DNA of 64,000 bases from Guadua angustifolia. Lineage: Eukaryota; Streptophyta; Magnoliopsida; Poales; Poaceae. Under the pieces are notes generated by a model. That model saw only the letters and a program-made list of their open reading frames with translations, was not told the origin of the DNA and did not search any database. The position numbers and the translations under genes are program-made. Position 1 is the first letter of the stretch. Each line of letters opens with the position of its first letter. The DNA is taken from assembly GCA_036346375.1 (NCBI GenBank), contig CM070520.1, positions 16,193,791-16,257,790 on the forward strand, read 5' to 3'. This document shows, piece after piece, positions 1 through 10,613 of the stretch.

Positions 1-8
1 AAACCTAG

Positions 9-102
9 CAAAAGATATAAAAAGATGAATGAAGTGAGTTAGAAAAAGAAATATTCAAAAGATATAAAAAGATGAATGAAATGAGCCAGAAAAAGAAAAT
101 AA
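9..102. repeat. Two tandem copies of a 47-bp unit
   Basis: A unit starting CAAAAGATATAAAAAGATG at 9 recurs at 56 with few differences. It lies next to a tRNA-like block inside the LTR fragment. Confidence 0.85.
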
Positions 103-110
103 TATTTCTA

Positions 111-175
111 CTGGGATTTGAACCCGGATGCCTTGTTTCCTACGAAGAGGTATTACCACTGGGCTAAGTGCTCAC
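111..175 (-). other. tRNA-like block with Pol III A and B box motifs
   Basis: On the minus strand an A-box-like TAGCCCAGTGG is followed about 35 bases later by a B-box-like GGTTCAAATCC, the spacing seen in tRNA genes. The flanks do not pair into a convincing acceptor stem, so it is not called a functional tRNA gene. It may be the head of a tRNA-derived SINE or a tRNA-like module carried by the LTR. Confidence 0.5.
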
Positions 176-1801
176 ACGTGAAACATAGCCATGACAAATT
201 ACTTAAACATTACCTACTCTCCCTTTAGAACCGAGCGAGGCGCCATGGTCGGGGCGCAGCGATCTCGGCCGATGGTAGGACAATCCCAGGGAGGCCAAGG
301 TGAGGACCAAAATGGAGCACTAAGACTACAAGGAAGCCACAGACGGTCTCGGTTGGAGCTCTGGCGGTCCGTAGCGGTGGTCTGTTGGAAGCTTAACTGC
401 TGGAGTTTTGGCTGCTTTCTCGGCTTAGGTTGCAGGAGCTCCGGCTAGGTATCTGTTGAGGAGTTCGCCAGGATGGCGGAGACAAAGGCTCGATTTGAGC
501 TCAAGGAGATGAAGGTGGTGGTTAGCACTGAGGCGAAGTCTTGCCGTGTGGAGCTAAATTTGTGAGGTTGAGAGGATGAGGAAGTGATGTGGTTCGATGA
601 ATGGTTAGGAGGACGAGAGGGCTCATTGCGGCGCTAACCCTGATATATATAGGTCTTTGGGATGAAGTCACAGGATGTAAATGGGAGTAGATAATTGCAG
701 TTGGTGCTATGCTCATTAGTGAGGTGGCGCGAAGCAACAACGGACGGTATGGCGTGGGATGGCTTGAGAGCATGCAAGAAATGAAGAGGGATGGCCAGGC
801 ATTAATGAGGTATGACGCAGAGAAACCGAGAATGAATGTGGCAGCAACTGGGCTCTTGGATGGTGCGAATTGGCTTCGCGGGAGAGAGAGAGAGCAGTGC
901 AGGGAATGCTGGGTGTCACGAGCTAGCTTCGTGAAGGAGGAGGACAGCAGCTGGCTGGTCGGGCCCACTTGGCAGAGACAGAAGATGAAACAAGCTCAAG
1001 GATTGCTTCGGATTGATAATGACCCAAAATTAAATGGCTATCAAATCACCTCCCAATTTTTCCATACTTTTTTACTACAGTCTCCAGCTAATGTAATATC
1101 TCCAGTAAAAGTTTTGGGTCAAAAACTTCTACAGGGAATTAATTAAAATTCTGACATTACTATCTACTCAAAATTCTTAATTTTGTTTTTGATTTATTTA
1201 AGTATAAAAATGACATGATTTACTTTTCAAAATTTTTATAACATCTCTAAGTAAGATAAAAATTCTCCCATAAAAATTTCATGCTTATATCTTTATTTTT
1301 TATTTAATTAAAATTCTTACACTCTATTTTATTGATTCTTCTTATTTCTATTTTGAATTTTTAGAGGACTTATATGACATGATAAATTTATGATATTTTT
1401 ACTAGACATATGTACTGCTTTAAGGTTATTATGGTAATTTTATAAGATTGAGATAATTTTTAATATTTTACATTAAATGTGAACTTACACTATTTTTAGT
1501 CAAAGCAATTGTCTTTTCAATTATTAAGTCTCATTCCTATTCATATAAATTTTATTTGTGGGAAAAAAATGATTTTCTTGCTGGCTTAGGGTTTAGATGG
1601 TAATTTTCCAAATTTTTACTTTTACTATTTTACATTTTTACCGTTATCCATTCCTTAATTCCATTTGTTAGATTTTTCACACAAAAGATAAATTCCAAAG
1701 AAATCCAAATAAAAACCAATAATACCGAGAAAACTCAGAAATAATAATATTCAAATTCAAAATATTTATTTTTATTTTACTAAAATTTTCAGGATGTTAC
1801 A

Positions 1802-3037
1802 GTGGTAGACCATAGGGTTCCTTGATGAACTAGCGTCATCCCTTGGATTCAGTGATTGCTTGGTTAGTTTATCCAATGTCTTTCACAGCGCGTCGAACTT
1901 TCTCCCCTAGTTTTATTTGCACAGCCGCTTGAACATGTTCATAAGCTCCTTGTTTCTGAATTGACGAAAAAAATTGGCACCCATGTGCCTCATGCACCAC
2001 CTGCTCTTCAGGTATGGCCACTTCGCTGCTCCCATGACGTCGGACCCTTGTTGCATATCCACGATCGCCCTCAGCAACCCTGCATATCGATCATGGATGA
2101 CACATACATTAGGGCGATCCTAAACAACTGCCAGCTTGACTCTTTCAAGAAACCAGTACCAGCTCTCCGTGTTTTCCCTCCACGAAGGCCAATGCGACCG
2201 GTAGAACCTGGTTGTTGGCGTCCACCGCGATTGTAGTTAGAATCTGGCCCTTGTATTTCCCTATGAGGAATATGCCGTCCATGCAAATGACCGGGTGACA
2301 GTGTCGGAACGCATTTTTGCATGCGCCAAGGGCGAAGAAGGCCTGCTGCAAGACCCAATTACCCGTGCACACACCATCCGTGGGGAACTCCGCAAGGTCG
2401 ATGAACGTACCGGGATTCCTACGTGATATTGCCCTGAGCAAGTGTGGAATATTCTCGTAGGAAGCCTCGTATGTCCCGAACCATATTTGCAAAGCTGTCC
2501 TTTTTGCTCTCCATGCCTTTCTGTAGCTAATCTTGTATTGAAACCTCTCCTCCACGGCTCTGATAATAGATCGCAGCTGCAGGTGCGGATTGTCCATGAT
2601 CTGACCATAAAACACATTTGCCACCTAAGTGTATGACAGATTGCGGTGTTCCTGGTCCGCTTCCTCCAGTTCGTAGTTATGCTCCATTACTATGGAACAT
2701 TTCCAGTAGTCCCTCCACTTCCCCTTGTATGCATACACCCGCCATGGGCACGAATCAACTACGCACTTCACGTTGTAGTCTTTTTGCTGGACTTCACTAC
2801 CCTGAATTGCCGCCGAAGAGACATTGACCAGTACTTCACCGCATCCATCACAACCTCCTTGTCTTCATATATGGCCCCCTGCGTGACCTCGTTCTCATGA
2901 TACTCCCATGCATCTCTGTTCCCTTCATTCATTGTTAGGTCTTCGAAATTATAATTAGTCCACGCACCAGGGACAGGCACCTCAGGAGTATTGTCCTCCT
3001 CGTCCGAGTGTTCGCCATCAGGGACTTTGATGCGCAC
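1802..3037 (-). pseudogene. Mutator-like (MULE/mudrA-type) transposase remnant
   Basis: Minus-strand translation gives a nearly continuous MULE transposase body across frames. In order, it shows an N-terminal domain (WSMSLRRQFRVVKSSKK, then about 50 residues with CPWRVYAYKGKW and HNYELEEAD), a linker, and the MULE DDE core. The core has CMDGIFLIGKYKGQ (first catalytic Asp) and VCVIHDRYAGLL (second Asp), then a segment with SRWCMRHMGANFF. The frame is broken by a one-base loss near 2145, a TAG near 2120 and other stops, so it cannot make transposase. An LTR cuts its 3' part at 1801 and another LTR-like block interrupts it at 3043. In the family, this enzyme cuts and inserts Mutator elements in the nucleus. 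Confidence 0.85.
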
Positions 3038-3042
3038 GGGGG

Positions 3043-3860
3043 TGCCCGATCTTCCGAAAGGTATGAACTTCGATTGGTGGAGAACTCGACGTTAACGATC
3101 CGACTTCCAATCAGAACTGATCCGAGTCCTGCAATCGCTACACCTCTGCTCCGTCAGTTATCAACCGCGCACAAACACGATTGACCTCGCCAAGAAGGCT
3201 TATCCCTGCTTGCAAATCGAAGAACACAAGCAAGAACACAGAAGACCGTAATCTGAATTACTGATGAATGATTAAGCACAAAGTTGGGGTTCTACAAACC
3301 GATGTACGACGAAACTGAATAAACAGATTAATCTAAGCAAAACCCAAAGCATAACAATGACGGCTACGGGGTTTTTATACGTGAGAGGGGCGGCGGCTAG
3401 GGTTTGGGGCGCAGCCCTACTCCAAATAGACAGGCCAAGGGGGTGTCCATGAAACCCTAGGTCGTACAAGGCCTTTGGGTCCAAGTGGAGGTGTCGCAGC
3501 ACCTGACAGATTCTGGATGTCATATTGTTTTGATGATTCCTGTCGATCCAAAAAGAGTTTGAATGTGAAACCACTTCCATTGGAAAGCTCTCGTCGTGGG
3601 CTTCTCTGTAGAGTCCAAGAACACCTCAATTGGACTTCGTATGGCCCAGATATGGTCATTTTATTGATATGCTATCCTGAGGCTCCGAAACGAAATTGGA
3701 GTCCGACTTGAGCTCGACTTTGATTCCAATTGGACTTGGACTTTGAAGGATGACGTCTAGGTAAGCTTGTGATGCTTCTCCCATATTCCTAAGTAACAAG
3801 ATATCACAAGAATTTAGTAGCAACCCATCCAAGAAATCATGAGTAGCGAGGAACGAGTTC
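3043..3860 (-). mobile_element. LTR-like insertion inside the MULE remnant
   Basis: The + strand begins TGCCCGATCTTCCG directly after MULE coding sequence. Read on the minus strand the block looks like U3-R-U5 of a grass LTR: a TATA-like TATAAAAA near 3373-3380, a leader with many stop codons, and a terminal ...GATCGGGCA. The right end and target duplication were not found, so the 3860 boundary is approximate. The superfamily cannot be assigned without internal domains. Confidence 0.5.
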
Positions 3861-3954
3861 ACCTGGTGGTTTAATTATCATGCACGTGTTCTCGTAATTG
3901 GCCTTGATATCTTGAGAAGTCGTGTTGTACGTATCCGAAGGAGTGATGTCCTCA

Positions 3955-4233
3955 TCAAACTTCCTCATCTGCACGGTCCTCCTCCTCCATCAAGTCAACT
4001 ATGTGCTCCACCTCCTCCCCCTCGTCGGCCACCCCCTGCGCCTCCACGACTGTCTCCTCGTCACCCCCGATCCCCTCACCACCGCCAACCTTGTGTCCCC
4101 CATTTCCGAGCTCCTCGCCACCTTCATCATCGCATTCTTGCATATATGTCTTCCCCTCCTCCGTAATATCTACCCCGACATCACGAACCTCCGACACCGA
4201 TGGAGGTACCTGGTACCACTGTACTAGCAACAT
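3955..4233 (-). pseudogene. Acidic Glu/Asp-rich reading frame, possibly the MULE N-terminal region
   Basis: A minus-strand frame of about 92 residues, very rich in Glu, Asp and Gly, lies upstream of the MULE transposase and in the same direction. Acidic low-complexity leaders are common before the DNA-binding part of mudrA-type transposases, so it may be the first part of the same gene, separated by the LTR-like block. No domain is recognisable, and base composition alone could explain it. Confidence 0.3.
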
Positions 4234-4904
4234 GAGCGGCTAGTCCCGCTCTACGGCAAACTCAACATAGCTCCTCTATGACGATGTCGCGTTAATAGGA
4301 ATCAACTCTCCATAAAAACAGTGGTGCGCACGGCTTACTACTGCTCTAACCCGCAGCCGAACAGTCTAGGCATCCAGATTGAATATCTGAAACATCCACT
4401 CCAACAAAGCCCTGTATATCCTATCTCTCAGTCTAGATATGCCATGTATGACTGTTGAAAATGCTGACAAATCCACTCCATCCGGCCCCTGTGCAATCTC
4501 CCCATCTCCATAAAATATTTGAAAATACAATTTCTCCGACATATTGCCTACAACGTCAGACCAAAAAATTCATTAGTTCTCCATCTAACCGCATCATGCA
4601 TTACCATCAAAATGTTACATTATATTGTCAAAAAAAAATTCTCTACTAATTTCTAATTGTGCCTGACATTTCCAAATTTTATTTACTCTACCAATTTCTA
4701 ACGTAGCACGGTGCCTGACAACGTACGATATGTTGCTAGCCTACCGTGTTTTTAAATACTACTCTAAAATACAATATATAAAACGTATGGTGATCATACT
4801 AAAAAATTCGACTCTACATATATCATACTTCCTTTAATTACTACATCGCAATTTTCGGAACATTACCCGTGCAATATATAGCTAGCCTACCATGTTTCAT
4901 CATA

Positions 4905-5365
4905 ATATTAAATTTCTACCGCATTACATTTCAAAATATTGCGTAATACATTATTTGCATAATTCTACTACATTAAATTACTAAATTTGTATTGCACAAT
5001 TCTACTACATTAAATTTTTAAATATTGGCTAATATTTCTACTACATTGAATCTCAACATTTCTAAATAATTAGGTCCTACTACACAATCCTAATATTTCT
5101 AAATACTAGACAATCCTACTACTAAATAAAAAATAAATATTAAACAAAATTTCTACTACACAATCCTACTACATTAAATTTCTAAATATTGGCTAATATT
5201 TCTACTACATTGAATCTTGACATTTCTAAATACTACACAATCCTAATATTTCTATATACTAAACACTACATTAAATTTCTAAATATTGCATAATATTTCT
5301 ACTACATTAAATTTCTACATTTCTAAATACTAAATACTACACAATCCTAATATTTCTAAATATTG
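4905..5365. repeat. Degenerate AT-rich tandem repeats
   Basis: Variants of TTCTACTACATTAAATTTCTAAATATT recur about nine times at irregular spacing of roughly 35-50 bases. No coding signal is present. Given the transposase orientation, this could be the subterminal region of the MULE, but no terminal inverted repeat was identified. The neighbouring 4240-4905 is AT-rich and shows nothing else. Confidence 0.6.
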
Positions 5366-5419
5366 CCTAATACATTATTTACAAATAAAATTTTGGACTT
5401 ACCTCCGTAATCTGATTTA

Positions 5420-5520
5420 ATCTACTTTCTTCAATTTTTTCCTTTTTTTCTCTTTTTTCCTCTCCTCTCTTTTTTTCTTTGTTTTCCTCTCCTCCCCTCT
5501 CCTCTCCTCCCCTCCTCCTG
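5420..5520. repeat. Polypyrimidine tract
   Basis: About 100 bases of almost uninterrupted C and T on the + strand. It explains the Arg/Lys/Glu-rich minus-strand reading frames here, which are not genes. Confidence 0.8.
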
Positions 5521-6231
5521 CGCTCGGCCAAATGCTCTTGCGCGCCTAGGCAAATGCGTCTGATCAAGATCGGCGGCTTTTAGATATCTTGCTGTCGCTT
5601 TAGGACTCCTAAGGCGATCGGGCGCCACACGTCCCAGCCGTTATGGCCTGCAGATTTCGGCCGTTAGATGACCCACCTCTCGCCCCAGTATGGGGGCGAC
5701 GGGAGACATTTTTGCAATTTTTTTCCGTTGATTAGTTTTAAAAAAAAGATTTAAAATAAATATTAAATATAAAATTTCTTTATTCGCCTGCTCCCAGCGA
5801 CCGGATACTTTCGGCCCATATGCACTCCCAGCCCAGACAAATACCGTTTCGGGTGCAAAATAAAGCGGGCCGGCCAACGAATTAACCATGACTAGCCTAA
5901 TCAACGAATTAAGAAAGGCTAGCCTAATACCGTGAACAGAAGCAGTCTAAGGCAAAGTCTCCGACCAATCAGACCATTATTATGTAGTCAAACCTTATAA
6001 TCTTTTACCACCAATATTTTTCAATATATTTACTTTGATTGTATTAAAATGAAATTTTTAGATTTATACTAAGAAATACCTTATAACATTATACTTCTAT
6101 AACATTTTGTAAATGTGTCGGTGTGAAATTAGCAATCAAAGTTTAATTTAAAGACCATAAAAAATTAAGAATGCCAAGTATTCTGAAGTGGAGGCAGTAA
6201 GATAGTACCAAGTTTTTCTTTCCCTTCTAGA
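5521..6231. other. Intergenic stretch with no recognised feature
   Basis: Mixed GC then AT-rich sequence with no recognised gene, TIR or LTR end. Confidence 0.5.
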
Positions 6232-6280
6232 ATCCTATTAGAAACGCACCACAATTCCACTTACGTGCTGACTTATAATA

Positions 6281-7097
6281 CCTTATATTAAAGCTTGCAA
6301 AGTTCCGGCATGACGAGGCTATCCACCTGTCACTTTTCCCATTTTGCGAAAAACTCCTTGTGTTTCTTGAAATTACGGATAGGTCCCTGCAAATTACGAA
6401 TAGGTCCTTCGCGATTTTTTGTGAGAGCAAGATTTTCTTTTCTAAATCGCATTTGGGTCCCTCGTGCGCCGTTTTACCGAAAAAACCTCCCGTTAAATTC
6501 AAATCGCGAACAAGCCCTTTTCTAATTTTTCAGGATAGCGAATAGGTCCAAAAACGTAACATTCAGGTCCTTGCTCTTTACGTCTAGGCCCTTTCTCCGT
6601 TTTTCGCGGGAAAAAATGTTTTCGTCACCAGAAAAATGTGTTCAGCTCTATCTCTAGACTTTTTTCCTCTGTTCTTTCCCGAAAATATTACCTTATATTA
6701 AAGCTTGCAAAGTTCCGGCATGATGAGGCTATCCACCTGTCACTTTTCCCATTTTGCGAAAAACCCCCTGTGTTTCTTGAAATTACGGATAGGTCCTCGC
6801 AAATTACGAATAGGTCCTTCGCGATTTTTGTGAGAGCAAGATTTTCTTTTCTAAATCGCATTTGGGTCCTCGTCGCCGCTTTTCTGGAAAAACCTCCCGT
6901 TAAATTCAAATCGCGAACAAGCCCTTTTCTAATTTTTCAGATAGCGAATAGGTCCAAAACGTAACATTCAGGTCCTTGCTCTTTACGTCTAGGTCCTTTC
7001 TCCGTTTTTCGTGGGAAAAAATGTTTTCGTCACCAGAAAAATGTGTTCAGCTCTATCTCTAGACTTTTTTCCTCCGTTCTTTCCGGAAAAAAATATT
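6281..7097. repeat. Two direct copies of about 410 bp
   Basis: Unit 1 (6281-6690) and unit 2 (6691-about 7097) both begin CCTTATATTAAAGCTTGC and stay collinear to a GTTCTTTCC block with small indels. The duplication covers the Helitron 5' end. Confidence 0.9.
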
Positions 7098-7464
7098 TTC
7101 GTGTTCTGTTTTCCTCGTTTTTCCCGGGAAAATGTTTTCGTGGTCCATTTTTCCTCGTTTTTCCAAAAAAAATCGTGGTCCGTTTTTTCTCCGAGAAAAA
7201 CACAAATTTGTTTTTCGTTCACGCGCCCGACGTGCGCCGCGCTTAGTCCTTTCTCCATTTTTTCCGAAAAAAATGTTTTCGTGCTCCGTTTTTCCTCGCT
7301 TTTCCAAAAAAAATCGTGGTCCGTTTTTTCTCTGAGAAAAACACAAATTTGTTTTTCGTTCACGCGCTCGGCAAAATTTGTTTTCGTGATCCGTTTTTCT
7401 CCGAAAAAAACATAAATTTGTTTTCCGTTCACACGCGCGACGTGCGTCGCGCTTATTGTTCTAG
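6281..7464 (+). mobile_element. Nonautonomous Helitron
   Basis: The 3' end shows the classic Helitron signature. A GC-rich palindrome at 7435-7452 (GCGCGACG ... CGTCGCGC) is followed 8 bases later by CTAG (7461-7464) and a host T. The 5' end is placed at the CCTTATATTAAAG motif, which resembles the starts of other Helitrons in this window (44631, 42491). The body is made of lines such as AATAGGTCC and CGTTTTTC repeats, with no Rep/Hel coding capacity. It contains a 410-bp internal duplication that includes the 5' end, so two starts are visible (6281 and 6691). Confidence 0.7.
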
Positions 7465-8334
7465 TTAATAAGACGCACGGCTGGGTGCAAGGTCTTCCGG
7501 CCGGCCGCTGCCTGTATATATGACCAGCTGGTTCAATTCCTGTGTTTTTGTTGGCTGTGTACATGCGAGCTTGTAAAGTCGGCCTTGCGCGCTACGGCCG
7601 CTGCCTGTATATATGACCAGCTGGTTCAATTCCTGTGTTTTTGTCGGCTGTGTACATGCGAGCTTGTAAAGTCGGCTTGCGCGCTAGTGCGCTGCGCTTA
7701 TTGTTCTAGTTAATAAGACGCACAGCTGGGTGCAGGGTCTTCCGGCCGGCCGCTGCCTGTATATATGACCAACTGGTTAGGGATGGCAACCGGGCGGCTA
7801 TGGACGGGTACACCTCCTGCAGATCCGAACCCGAAACCCGAAATTCATACCCGAACCCGAACTCGAAATCTCTCACGGTACATACCCGCCCATACCGAAC
7901 CGATGGGTACCGAATCGAGCAGGTACCGAACCGAAATTAAATTCACCTCACAATCAAATTTTCAACTATCAATTGTCAATCAATTCATTTGTAATTTCTA
8001 TGTTTAAAGGAAAAATATATGGTGTATATAATCATGAAAGTTACCGCATCTTACTTCTCGAACGATGCTTGAAAATCTTAAATTAACCTTCTATTATTTT
8101 TAATTTATATTAATTAATTCGGGTACCCATGGGTACCTACGGGTGCAGAACCGAACCCGAACCCAAAATTTGAAACCCGCAGGTCTGAAATCAAATCTAT
8201 ACCCGAACCCATCGGGTCGGGTACCCACGGGTACCCGAACCTATGGGTAATTTTGTCATCCCTACAGCTGGTTCAATTCCTGTGTTTTTGTTGGCTGTGT
8301 ACATGCGAGCTTGTAAAGTCGGCCTTGCGCGCTA
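7450..8334. repeat. Tandem duplicated Helitron 3' flank, three copies
   Basis: A block containing TATATATGACCAGCTGG and ending CTTGCGCGCTA is present at about 7510-7593, 7604-7684 and 7757-8334, the last split by a hAT MITE. The Helitron-type end TTATTGTTCTAGT is also duplicated, with CTAG at 7461 and 7706. A period of about 245 bases links the two larger copies. Confidence 0.8.
7778..8264. mobile_element. hAT-type MITE with 8-bp target duplication
   Basis: Ends are TAGGGATGGCAAC and its near inverse GTCATCCCTA. It is flanked by CAACTGGT (7770-7777) and CAGCTGGT (8265-8272), an 8-bp target duplication with one mismatch. The uninterrupted target occurs in the neighbouring repeat units. Subterminal GGGTACC/GGTACCC motifs are abundant. 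No transposase is encoded. Confidence 0.9.
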
Positions 8335-8354
8335 GTATCCTATTAGAAACCGAG

Positions 8355-9147
8355 TGAAGACTTTCTTCCTAGCCCAGATTTATGGCGTGCTTGGGCCCCA
8401 CAAAACCTATCGCCGTTTCCACGTAAGGGCATGTACAGTTACTATTGTAGTAAATTGTCATGTCACTTATAGATAATCTTATACAATGGTACAAACAATC
8501 ACTTTTTTGGTTCCTGTGCTACAATCAATTCATCTCTACACACAATCAGCTTGGTTCTCGTGCTACAGTCGACTGCACATGTATAGACAGCTTCTTTGTC
8601 TTTCCTCTTTTTCTTTCATCCACATCAACAAATAGGTGATACGACAACTTTTATAGATAGCTGATGTCAACCTATTGTACAATGGTATAGACAGCTGTTG
8701 TCTATAACAAGCTGACATGTCATTTATAGACAGCGTTAGAGATAACCCATGCAATGATATAGACAACACATTTATGAGTAGATAGCTTCTTCCCATACAC
8801 AACTGTCTTGGTTCTCGTCTTTGAAGTCGACTCTAGATTAAAAGACTACTCAACTCTCTATCGCGACTCTCTCTCATCCACGTTATTTTTTATCCCACGC
8901 GTGGCAAAGCTTGAGATCTACGACATATATCATTATACATGCTCTAAGATTTTCTTCCTTGCCCAGATTCTGTCGTGCTTGGGGCCCACAAAACCTGTCG
9001 CCGTTTCCACATAAGACTTTCTTTCAAGCCCAGATTCTGTCGTGATTAGGGCCCCACAAAACCTGTCGCCGTTTCCACATAAGACTTTCTTCCAAGCCCA
9101 GATTCTGTCGTGATTGAGGCCCCACAAAACCTGTCGCTCCTCGTATA
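8355..9147 (+). repeat. Array of four 68-bp repeats upstream of the membrane protein gene
   Basis: Units start AAGACTTTCTTCC and contain CCCAGATTCTGTCGTG and CCACAAAACCTGTCGCCG. They lie at about 8355, 8946, 9013 and 9081. The first is separated from the rest by a MITE (8427-8944). The last unit runs directly into a TATA box, so the array forms the proximal upstream region of the gene. Confidence 0.9.
8427..8944. mobile_element. Tourist-like MITE with TAA target duplication
   Basis: Termini are GGGCATGTACAGT and, inverted, GAGCATGTATAAT, with TAA at 8424-8426 and 8945-8947. Removing it restores an uninterrupted 68-bp repeat unit. The interior has repeated ATAGACAGCT-like motifs, shared with the element at 24417-25644. 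Confidence 0.8.
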
Positions 9148-9150
9148 AAA
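9144..9150 (+). promoter_or_regulatory. TATA box of membrane protein gene copy 1
   Basis: TATAAAA lies about 73 bases before the first in-frame ATG of the proposed coding region (9223) and just after the repeat array. It would place a start site near 9175. Confidence 0.55.
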
Positions 9151-9222
9151 TTATCCGCTTTCTAGCTATTCTTCCTCCTCCTATCCTTGCAGTCCCCGAG
9201 TTGTCGCCTTCTATCGCCAGCG

Positions 9223-10613
9223 ATGTCGCTCCGGCAAGGGATTCTGCCAGTCACCACCCCCGATGTATCTGGCCGTCGCGGCGACACGGAGGTGCGGCCT
9301 GAGGTTTCCACGATTTCTGAAATTAATTATATCTTCGCCTTCCCGCGTGCATGGATCCGCACACCTACTGAATGACACAGTGACACTGTCACACACGTGC
9401 GTGTATGTAGCTTCCAGCCAGAAGCGGCGCCGGCGGCGGTGACGACGACGGAGGCCCGAGCGTCCACAAGCGGATGAAGCGGTTTGCGGAGTACTCGAAG
9501 TACGCCATCCTGTACGAGGTCCCGCTCGCCCACCGGACGGACATCTTCACCGGCAACGCGTCGGCCCAGGTTGGCATCATGCTCCTCTTTGTCGCCCTCT
9601 TCCTGGACGGCCTGGTGGCGATCTTGCCATGCATCGTCAGTGCGCACGGCGTCGCGGTCTACGTCTCCTCCATGCTCCTCATGGCCATGCCCTACTTCCT
9701 GCTCCTGTCGCTCAACGTACTCTACGCCTTCCTCGCCTTGGCGCTCGTGCCGCTCCTCTTGCTCGTCGTCATGCTGCTCTTCAAGGAGCTCCACCTCGGC
9801 GCTGAAGCAGGCGAAGAGTTCCCGCGACTGCGCGACGAAAGCGGTGAGTTGGTGATGAGCTACGATGACTACGACGGCAAGCTCAAAAAACTGTTCAATA
9901 AGTCGGCCGCCGTCAACACCATCGCCGGCGCGGGGCTGTTGAGCCATATCTTCCGCTACTCCAACAACTTCTCCCCGGCGCACGACGTCAGCGTCTCCGA
10001 GAGCCTGCTGTTCCTGACCATCATCGCCTCTCGGTTCGTCATGCTGGTCACCACTGCCCGCCCGATGTTCCGCCAACCATCCACACCGCCGAGGTTCGCC
10101 GGCTTCCTCGAGCATCTGTCGGGGAGCCTTCCGGTGCTGCTCTCTCTCACCGCGATCGCCGGTGCCGCCGATTTCCTCGGGGGCCTCGCCCTGCTCGGCT
10201 TCTCGCTCGACTTCCTCGAGCAGGCCTTGATCTTCATATCTAAGTTTTACAGCGAGGAGGTCGAGGTCGACCGCGCTGGTGAGCAGCGCCCCGACGCCGA
10301 CTTGCAGGAGCGGCTCGACAGCCTGCGGTTGCTGCGGCTGGGCTTCATGTACTTTATCTTCATGGCCCTTGTGGCGCTCTACTTGGAGCTCGCCGGGAAG
10401 GACCTCGGGGTGCTCCACAAGGCCAGGGTGCTGCTCTACTTCTCGGCCTTCTGCTGCTGCAAGCTCGACGGCGAGGGGAAGCTGCCGCTGCTGACGGCGG
10501 TGGACGGGCCGAGAGACCGTTTCTCGTGGTTGGGGCACGCGCGCTCCGCCGTCATGGGACTAGCCGCGCTCGACTGGCTCAGCCGTATTGCCATGATGTT
10601 CCTTATCAAATAA
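9223..10613 (+). CDS. Unrecognised multi-pass membrane protein, copy 1 (two coding exons)
   Basis: I propose exons 9223-9291 and 9411-10613, joined across a 119-bp GT-AG intron (donor GAG/GTGCGG, acceptor TATGTAG/CTTCC), giving 423 residues. The same junctions, phase and frame are conserved in the second copy at 50 kb, which supports them. If only the uninterrupted frame is used, translation starts at 9474 (MKRFAEYSKYAILYE) and gives 379 residues. Hydrophobic segments in that numbering are near 33-55, 58-78, 80-103, 172-195, 218-246, 288-313, 322-335 and 355-378, with an acidic loop (MSYDDYDGKLKKLF) between the third and fourth. I do not recognise the family and assign no function. Homology to copy 2 begins at an apparent intron acceptor (CCTTGCAG/TCCCC at 9192), suggesting that an original upstream exon carrying the start codon is missing here. 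The ATG at 9223 is in frame and could replace it. Confidence 0.75.

Larger units (their letters stand above)
1..1801 (-). mobile_element. 5' part of a large LTR (minus strand), cut by the window edge
   Basis: Read on the minus strand, the segment starts at 1801 with TGTAACATCCTG and continues AT-rich. The same start and following bases occur at 26843, where a 5.4-kb LTR is bounded by target duplications, so this is the same LTR family. It lies directly against the Mutator transposase remnant (1802 onward), which it interrupts. About 1.2 kb into the LTR there is a GC-richer leader-like block (190-1020), comparable to 27550-28600 in the other copy. The other end lies outside the window. Short reading frames here have no recognisable product. 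Confidence 0.7.

Noticed and set aside
111..175. Functional tRNA gene
   Set aside because: A and B boxes are present but no acceptor-stem pairing is evident and it lies inside an LTR.
709..1146. 145-residue + strand frame and its antisense partner
   Set aside because: Within the LTR leader block, with no domain, and opposite frames open together.
6989..7564. 191-residue minus-strand frame and overlapping + strand frames
   Set aside because: Composed of repeated Lys/Phe/Arg segments from the iterated CGTTTTTC/GAAAAA Helitron body.
9327..10538. Long (403-residue) antisense frame opposite the membrane protein gene
   Set aside because: GC-rich codon bias of the real gene leaves the opposite strand open. 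The product is Glu/Gln/Arg-rich without domains, and the frame is not kept at equal length in copy 2.
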